The notes under the pieces: generated by a model
The model's database searches: none
Seen by the model: the letters and a program-made list of their open reading frames with translations, nothing else
What the model was told of the DNA's origin: nothing
Position numbers and translations under genes: made by a program
Origin: Thermoplasmata archaeon
Lineage (GTDB): Archaea; Thermoplasmatota; Thermoplasmata; Thermoplasmatales; GCA-001856825
Reading direction: 5' to 3'
Assembly: GCA_021797855.1 (NCBI GenBank)
Contig: JAJZYX010000004.1
Span: forward strand, 1-64,000
DNA length: 64,000 bases
Shown: positions 59,130-64,000 of the stretch, piece after piece
Layout: each line of letters starts with the position of its first letter
Numbering within the stretch: position 1 is the first letter of the stretch

Positions 59130-59683
59130 TTCCTGTGGAAGAGTATGCATACGTGCTTGACATCCTTCCACAAGGAAGAATGGAGGAGAAGGCATTCAAG
59201 AGGGTTCCTCTGTCCCTGGCAATAGGAGAGGAGGAAATGAAACTCTTCGAGCTAATTCCAAAGCAGGGCGTTGTCCTGACTATTGGCGACAAGGTTTACA
59301 TCGGAAAGGACCTAGAGAAGAGGGACAAGATAAGCAGCGTGAGGAGGAGGATATCATTCGAGGAGCTCACTCCTGGGGCCCAGAACGAGCTGGAGTTCGT
59401 GATCAGGCAGATAATAGAGAACAACGAATCCAGGTTCGTGAATTTCTTCAATACAGCCCAGCCGGTTACGGCCAGGCTTCATCAGCTTGATCTCCTCTAT
59501 GGGATAGGAAGGAACCTCATGTGGGAAATACTTGATGAGAGAAAGAAGGGCCCATTCAAGGACTTTCAGGATCTGAAGGCGAGGGTTAAGGGTCTCAGAG
59601 ACCCAGAGAAGATGATAACGGAAAGGGTAATCAGGGAGCTGAAGAACAAGGAAGAAAGGCACAGACTCTTCGTTTCCGGATAG
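59126..59683 (+). CDS. DUF655 putative RNA-binding protein
   Basis: A 185-residue archaeal DUF655 protein. An OB-like N-terminal half (AYVLDILPQGRMEEKAFKRV, then TIGDKVYIGKDLEKRDKISS) is followed by a helix-hairpin-helix segment (LLYGIGRNLMWEILDERKKG) and a helical end. Always found next to rpoF and ksgA in archaea, which suggests a role in rRNA processing or modification. GTG at 59,126 overlaps the rpoF stop. Confidence 0.9.
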   Translation: MIPVEEYAYVLDILPQGRMEEKAFKRVPLSLAIGEEEMKLFELIPKQGVVLTIGDKVYIGKDLEKRDKISSVRRRISFEELTPGAQNELEFVIRQIIENNESRFVNFFNTAQPVTARLHQLDLLYGIGRNLMWEILDERKKGPFKDFQDLKARVKGLRDPEKMITERVIRELKNKEERHRLFVSG

Positions 59684-60388
59684 ATGATGCACAGAACCAG
59701 GAGGGATGGAGTAAACTTTCTCAATGATCCTAGGATTGCGGAGAGGATAGTGTCCCTGGTGGACACCAAAGAAAAGAGGATTCTCGAGATTGGAGGAGGG
59801 CTCGGTCAACTCACCAGGTTCATCAGGAACTTCAGGTCGCTCATCATCATAGAGAAGGACCCTGATTTCGCAAAGCGTCTTACTGCGATGTTTCCCGAGG
59901 CAACGGTGATGAATGCCGATGCCCTCAGGGTTGAGTGGCCGGAATTCGACGTATTTCTGTCAAACATGCCCTACTCAATTTCTTCACCACTCCTCGAGAG
60001 GCTCTGGAACAGTGAGTTCGAGACGGGGGTCGTGACCGTCCAGAAAGAGGTAGCAGATAGGATCACAGCCGAGCCCGGAACAAAGGACTATTCAAGGCTG
60101 TCTGTCATGATGCAGATGAAATTCAGGATTGAGAGGGAATTTGACATCCCTCCGGTGAAGTTTACCCCCAGGCCTGCTGTTTACAGCACTGTCCTGAGAC
60201 TTAGGAGGGGCAATGATGCAATCCCTGAAGGATTCGACAGTTTTCTGAAGACAATATTCTCGCAGAGGAGGAAGAAGCTAAGGAACATAGTGAAGACGGA
60301 TTTATTCGGTGACTCCAGACCTGAGGAGCTCTCTAGAACGGACCTGCTGGAGGTCTTCAAAATAGTTAGCGAGCAGCAACGATCTTGA
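59684..60388 (+). CDS. ksgA: rRNA adenine dimethyltransferase KsgA/Dim1
   Basis: A 234-residue methyltransferase. VNFLNDPRIAERIVSLVDTK, the SAM motif ILEIGGGLGQLTRFI, the acidic IIEKDPDF, and NMPYSISSPLLERLW (N-x-PY motif) mark KsgA, which dimethylates two adenines near the 3' end of 16S rRNA. It starts directly after the DUF655 stop and closes the superoperon. Its 3' end overlaps the opposite-strand GTPase by 23 bases. It is slightly shorter than bacterial KsgA. Confidence 0.95.
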   Translation: MMHRTRRDGVNFLNDPRIAERIVSLVDTKEKRILEIGGGLGQLTRFIRNFRSLIIIEKDPDFAKRLTAMFPEATVMNADALRVEWPEFDVFLSNMPYSISSPLLERLWNSEFETGVVTVQKEVADRITAEPGTKDYSRLSVMMQMKFRIEREFDIPPVKFTPRPAVYSTVLRLRRGNDAIPEGFDSFLKTIFSQRRKKLRNIVKTDLFGDSRPEELSRTDLLEVFKIVSEQQRS

Positions 60389-61553
60389 TGACATCTCCGT
60401 CTACCAGAACGTAATCTTTCCCCAGTACCCTTTTTGTGCGTCCGTTGACAGCCCTTATAAATTTTTCACCTAGGTCCGTGTGCACCTTGTATGCGAGATC
60501 AATGGCAGTTGATCCTTCCCGCATCAGAATGGCATCCGGCAGTACATTCCCATTCTTGTCCGTCCAGTGATTCTCATCCTCAACGGGGTAAACGACGATC
60601 ATCCTGAGCACCTTGTAGACCAGATGCTCGATCGCATCCTGGGTTCCAGTACCTCCATTTAACTTCAAGAAATCAGCCACCATCCTGAGAGCATCCCTTT
60701 GTGAAGGGCTGAGCTTGGCATCATCCTTGACTGTGAAGTACGTATCTCCGGGGAAATAATCAATGAGACCAGCCTTGGCCGCTCTTCTCAGGACGAGCTC
60801 GTAGTCACCGGAAACTACGTAAGCACCCCTTCCACGGAGTCTATCTGCATCCTCCTTCGTAATCTTGTCCCCCTTTGAAGCCACTATTATTCCAGGCTTT
60901 GAGATTTTGACTATCCCCTCAGCAACTCTGAAAGTGACGTCGTCATCCCAGTTCTTCAGGTTGCTGGGAATTCCTGCATTCTTCACGGCCAGTGCGACGT
61001 CCTTCGGGTCTATGCCCAGACCGGAAACCTTCTCATATATGATCCCTTCAATTTTCCCCCCTTCGCTCTCCAGTTTTCTCAGGTTTCTGATAAGACCGTC
61101 TGATATGATGTCTGCAAGCCAGAGAACGATTTCCCTGTGGACAAATTCTGCATCGCTGAGAGGGTCCACCCTCCCCCTTCCCACATTGTTGCCGTTCTGG
61201 TCCAGGGACCCGGTGGAATCAACGATCTGTATGAAGCCGTCTGCTCTCCTGAGGTCATCAAGAAATTTATTTCCTAGACCCTTCCCTTCATGAGCCCCTG
61301 GAACAAGTCCGGCTACATCGATAAGTTCGACCGGAACGAGCCTTGTCCCGTTGGAGCATCTCCCAAAATTGGGGCTGCACTTCCTCCCTATGTCCTTTTC
61401 AGGGCATCTTGTCCGTATATAGGTGACACCGCGATTGGAATCAATAGTGGTAAACGGATAATCTGCTATCTCCACCGGATTCTCGGTGAGTGCGGAGAAA
61501 AAGGTGCTCTTCCCGACGTTCGGTTTACCTATAATTCCGATGAGGATGCTCAT
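60366..61553 (-). CDS. Archaeal Obg/YchF-type GTP-binding protein with TGS domain
   Basis: A 395-residue GTPase. P-loop GIIGKPNVGKST (7-18), switch region ADYPFTTIDSNRG, G3 VPVELIDVAGLVPGAHEGKG, and the TGS domain at the C-terminus (about 305-395, AIDLAYKVHTDLGEKFIRAV). A helical insertion sits before it. The G4 site reads ASKGDK, where most GTPases have NKxD, and YchF has NxxE; nucleotide choice is therefore open. Relatives act on ribosomes. ATGA overlap with UPF0179. Confidence 0.92.
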   Translation of the reverse strand: MSILIGIIGKPNVGKSTFFSALTENPVEIADYPFTTIDSNRGVTYIRTRCPEKDIGRKCSPNFGRCSNGTRLVPVELIDVAGLVPGAHEGKGLGNKFLDDLRRADGFIQIVDSTGSLDQNGNNVGRGRVDPLSDAEFVHREIVLWLADIISDGLIRNLRKLESEGGKIEGIIYEKVSGLGIDPKDVALAVKNAGIPSNLKNWDDDVTFRVAEGIVKISKPGIIVASKGDKITKEDADRLRGRGAYVVSGDYELVLRRAAKAGLIDYFPGDTYFTVKDDAKLSPSQRDALRMVADFLKLNGGTGTQDAIEHLVYKVLRMIVVYPVEDENHWTDKNGNVLPDAILMREGSTAIDLAYKVHTDLGEKFIRAVNGRTKRVLGKDYVLVDGDVIKIVAAR

Positions 61554-61972
61554 TCTATCTTCGCTTCTATCAGGTCGTAGCCTCTTGGACAGGTTTGGTC
61601 AGCAATGCTGTTTATCTTGACCTTGGACCTGTCCTTTGTGAAACTGAGGATACAGATTTCAGAAAACTTGCACTCATAGTCGTCACAGTCCGGTTTCCTG
61701 TAAGTGACTTTTGCGCCTTCCTTCGCAATCTTCCTGGGGATCATCACACTCCTCTCAACCTCCTCCACCTCTACCGTATAGACCTTGTCACCTTCATGAA
61801 TGAAGCATTTGTGCTCCTTCTCCCTGAATTTAGTAACGCTGTAGTGGGAACCGGGAGTGAGGTTATGGCAAACGTTCTTCAGGTTACAGACATTGCATTC
61901 CTGGGCCGGAGAGAAGTACTGGAAAACGGATCCCTCCTTAGTGAGATTCTTCGGAACGAGGGTAATTACCAT
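61550..61972 (-). CDS. UPF0179 cysteine-rich protein
   Basis: A 140-residue member of UPF0179, an archaea-only family of unknown function. Cys-rich motifs CNVCNLKNVC, CDDYECKFSEICIL and a final TCPRGYDLIEA suggest zinc or iron-sulfur binding. Its ATG directly follows the egsA stop (TAG ATG) and its end overlaps the GTPase start by four bases, so these three genes form an operon. Confidence 0.88.
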   Translation of the reverse strand: MVITLVPKNLTKEGSVFQYFSPAQECNVCNLKNVCHNLTPGSHYSVTKFREKEHKCFIHEGDKVYTVEVEEVERSVMIPRKIAKEGAKVTYRKPDCDDYECKFSEICILSFTKDRSKVKINSIADQTCPRGYDLIEAKIE

Positions 61973-63031
61973 CTAGGATACTCCCGTTATGCGAAGCGCC
62001 TCCCTGGCAGCGCTTTCACTCAGGCCATTTTCGCCAAGGATTGTGTATCTGTCAGGCCTGGTCTTGTGGGCCATCATAAGGGCTTGAATGGCATCCTCCT
62101 CTGTTAGTGAAACCTGGTCCAAGGTCGTCGGTGCGCCGATCGTCTGAAGGGTGTTCTTTATGGTTACCCAATCAGCTCCATGAAGGTACATTGCAATAAT
62201 GGACCCTATCCCGCACAGCTCTCCGTGGAGGCCGTTCCCCTTCTTGATGGTGTCGACTGCGTGAGCAAACATGTGCTCGGCACCGGATGCCGGTCTTGAA
62301 CTTCCAGCAATGCTCATTGCTATTCCAGAGAACACAATCTGTTTGATCACAAGCCAGACACTCTCCTCAACGTGCGGTTTGATCTGCGAGGCATTGTTGA
62401 TTATCTCTTTAGCGGCAAATTCCGAGATGGCATAAGCTGAACTGCTAATTCTCTCCCCCTTTAGTCTGTGACCAAGACTCCAGTCCCTCAGCGCCGGTAA
62501 ATTGGATAGTACGTCTGCTGCACCAGCAGCAAGAAATCTAAACGGTGCAGTAACTATGATCTCCGTGTCTGCAATAATTGCAGCCGGCATAGTTGCTTCA
62601 ACTGAAGACGAGAGTCCATTCTTGCTTATTGTGGCCCTGGGGCTCGCCACCCCGTCATGACTTGCAGAGGTGGGGATTGAGATGAAATCAAGACCCAAGT
62701 CAAAGGCACTCTTCTTTGCAATGTCTATCTTGGTACCTCCACCGATGCCTATTATAACCTTGGCCTCGGATTTCTTAGTCTTTTCCTTGACAATTTCAAC
62801 ATTCTCTTCCGTGGCCCGGTCGGTGATAACTATCTCAGTAGCTATTCCAGAATCTTCCAGGAGGGTTCTGACACGTTCTCCCGCAAGCTTTACTGTTGTG
62901 CTGCCTGTCACTATCACCCCCTTCCTAGATATTGTAAGCTTCCTGAAGACATCTCCCACCTTTTCGATTGCACCGTGACCTCCGATGACCTCCCTGGGAA
63001 GTATCATCTCGGCCAGTTTCTCGAATGGCAC
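61973..63031 (-). CDS. egsA: sn-Glycerol-1-phosphate dehydrogenase
   Basis: A 352-residue archaeal enzyme that makes the glycerol-1-phosphate backbone of ether lipids. IGIGGGTKIDIAKKSA binds NAD, PTSASHDGVASPRA and AADVLSNLPALRDW the substrate, and AEHMFAHAVDT and GLHGELCGIGS supply the zinc histidines. GTG at 63,031 lies about 27 nt from a reverse-strand CATAAATAATC (63,052-63,062), so leaderless. Presence of this gene marks the organism as archaeal. Confidence 0.96.
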   Translation of the reverse strand: MPFEKLAEMILPREVIGGHGAIEKVGDVFRKLTISRKGVIVTGSTTVKLAGERVRTLLEDSGIATEIVITDRATEENVEIVKEKTKKSEAKVIIGIGGGTKIDIAKKSAFDLGLDFISIPTSASHDGVASPRATISKNGLSSSVEATMPAAIIADTEIIVTAPFRFLAAGAADVLSNLPALRDWSLGHRLKGERISSSAYAISEFAAKEIINNASQIKPHVEESVWLVIKQIVFSGIAMSIAGSSRPASGAEHMFAHAVDTIKKGNGLHGELCGIGSIIAMYLHGADWVTIKNTLQTIGAPTTLDQVSLTEEDAIQALMMAHKTRPDRYTILGENGLSESAAREALRITGVS

Positions 63032-63085
63032 ACCGCCATATCCAATATTGATTATTTATGATTTGCTTGCCGGAGTTTGTGCCCC

Positions 63086-64000
63086 TCAGGTCCCTTCCTG
63101 CCAGGAATTGATGTATCTTTCCTGCTCTTTCGTCAGTGTGTCTATCTTTATCCCCTGGGAATTCAGGTACAGGTTCGCGACCTTCAGGTCTATCTCTTGA
63201 GGAACAGGAAATACTCTTGCCTTCTTTGGTGGGTTCTTTGCTATGAATTCTGCGGTTAGGGCCTGTATGGAAAATGAGAGGTCCATTATCTCAACTGGAT
63301 GTCCCTGCCCCGCTGCGAGGTTAACAAGTCTTCCATCAGATAGGACGTAAATTTTCTTCCTGCCAACTGAATACTGTTTCACATTCCTTCTTACCTCTCT
63401 TCCCCTTCCGAACTCCTTTTCTATGTCGTCTACCGCAATCTCATTGTTGAAATGGCCAGAGTTTGCAAGAATTATGCCATCCTTTGCGTGCTTCAGCATT
63501 TCTGGTGTGACTATATCCTTCACCCCTGTTGCAGTTATTACAAAATCTGCACGCTTTATCGCCTCCTTCATTTCCTCAACGTCGAATCCATCCATGTGTG
63601 CCTCAATTGATTTGAATGGGTCGATTTCCGTTACAGTGACATTTGCCCCTAGACCCCTCATCTTGTTTGCAATCCCCCTTCCGCACCAGCCGTAGCCCGC
63701 CACGACCACTCTCTTACCTGCGATTACAAGGTTTGTTGCAGTCATGAGACCATCAATTGTGCTCTGCCCGGTTCCATATCTGTTATCAAACAGGTGCTTC
63801 ATGAGGGCATCGTTGACGTCAAACATTGGAAACTTAAGCGCACCTGCCTTCTCCATGTTTTTCAAACGAACTACCCCAGTAGTTGTTTCCTCATTTCCAC
63901 CCTTGACATTTTTGTACATCTCCCTGTCCTTTAGAACGAGGGTGGTTAGGTCACCACCATCATCTATAATTATGTCTGGTTCAGTCTCCACCGTGCGGGC
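63086..64000 (-). CDS. ahcY: S-adenosylhomocysteine hydrolase, N-terminus cut by right edge
   Basis: The visible 304 residues are the C-terminal three quarters of adenosylhomocysteinase. DIIIDDGGDLTTLVL, TTTGVVRLKNME, FDNRYGTGQSTIDGLMTATN (Lys-loop and NAD contacts), the Rossmann motif VVVAGYGWCGRGIA, and DGRLVNLAAGQGHPVEIMDL are family hallmarks. It splits S-adenosylhomocysteine to adenosine and homocysteine. The frame stays open to base 64,000; about 110 N-terminal residues are missing. Confidence 0.95.
   Translation of the reverse strand, partial: ARTVETEPDIIIDDGGDLTTLVLKDREMYKNVKGGNEETTTGVVRLKNMEKAGALKFPMFDVNDALMKHLFDNRYGTGQSTIDGLMTATNLVIAGKRVVVAGYGWCGRGIANKMRGLGANVTVTEIDPFKSIEAHMDGFDVEEMKEAIKRADFVITATGVKDIVTPEMLKHAKDGIILANSGHFNNEIAVDDIEKEFGRGREVRRNVKQYSVGRKKIYVLSDGRLVNLAAGQGHPVEIMDLSFSIQALTAEFIAKNPPKKARVFPVPQEIDLKVANLYLNSQGIKIDTLTKEQERYINSWQEGT

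Overview
The window comes from a euryarchaeon of the Thermoplasmata, most likely a Thermoplasmatales relative that is not Thermoplasma itself; the genus cannot be fixed from the sequence alone. The evidence is: archaeal ether-lipid genes (glycerol-1-phosphate dehydrogenase, geranylgeranyl reductase), archaeal information-processing genes (RpoP, RpoF, L21e, L37ae, exosome, SBDS, Pus10, DphB), a proteasome alpha subunit with a Thermoplasma-like N-terminus, a transketolase split into two genes, archaeal riboflavin enzymes and a sulfosugar synthase of the kind used for surface glycans. Many first genes of operons have a TATA-like box about 24-28 nt before the start codon, which points to leaderless mRNAs; internal genes overlap by 1-4 nt (ATGA, GTGA, TAATG) or carry GGTG/GGAGG ribosome sites.

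Layout. 1-1,054: start of citrate synthase (off the left edge), an IdeR/DtxR-type metalloregulator, and two small disrupted reading frames. 1,024-8,106: transketolase N and C halves, transaldolase and a MYG1/DHH-like protein in one operon, then GTP cyclohydrolase MptA and helicase Lhr. 8,193-18,135: a ferredoxin reductase-like flavoprotein and a complete peptide ABC transporter (two permeases, two unusually large ATPases, two small membrane proteins, one anchored binding protein). 18,394-24,468: asparagine synthetase facing its AsnC/Lrp regulator, geranylgeranyl reductase, S15-RecJ-phosphopantothenate synthetase operon, FAD synthetase, an acetyltransferase with an acidic mini-ORF before it. 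24,609-30,910: DUF2130, DUF998, an alpha/beta hydrolase, an unknown RHH-like protein, a TauE/SafE-DUF1634 pair, a GNAT and malic enzyme.

31,006-33,703 is the most intriguing locus: a helical protein of unknown family, an SPFH/virion-core-like protein with three C-terminal zinc ribbons, and a second multi-zinc-ribbon protein, in one tight operon. 33,986-38,726 holds an M61 peptidase, a family-5 uracil-DNA glycosylase, trehalose-phosphatase and a Hef-type helicase. 38,843-43,164 is a surface-sugar cluster (GT2, GHMP sugar kinase, UDP-sulfoquinovose synthase, sugar nucleotidyltransferase). 43,284-53,351: cation exchanger, ribB-ribC-ribH operon, valyl-tRNA synthetase with an altered KMSKS loop, small unknowns, ThiL, a metallophosphoesterase and DphB.

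53,422-60,388 is the archaeal proteasome-exosome-ribosome superoperon (psmA, SBDS, rrp4, rrp41, rrp42, rpl37ae, rpoP, pus10, rpl21e, rpoF, DUF655, ksgA). Facing it are an Obg/YchF-type GTPase, UPF0179, glycerol-1-phosphate dehydrogenase and S-adenosylhomocysteine hydrolase (off the right edge). No tRNA, rRNA, CRISPR array, insertion sequence or prophage was seen. Several perfect inverted repeats between genes (around 8,989-9,044, 15,215, 33,880, 40,106, 44,240) are candidate operators or terminators.
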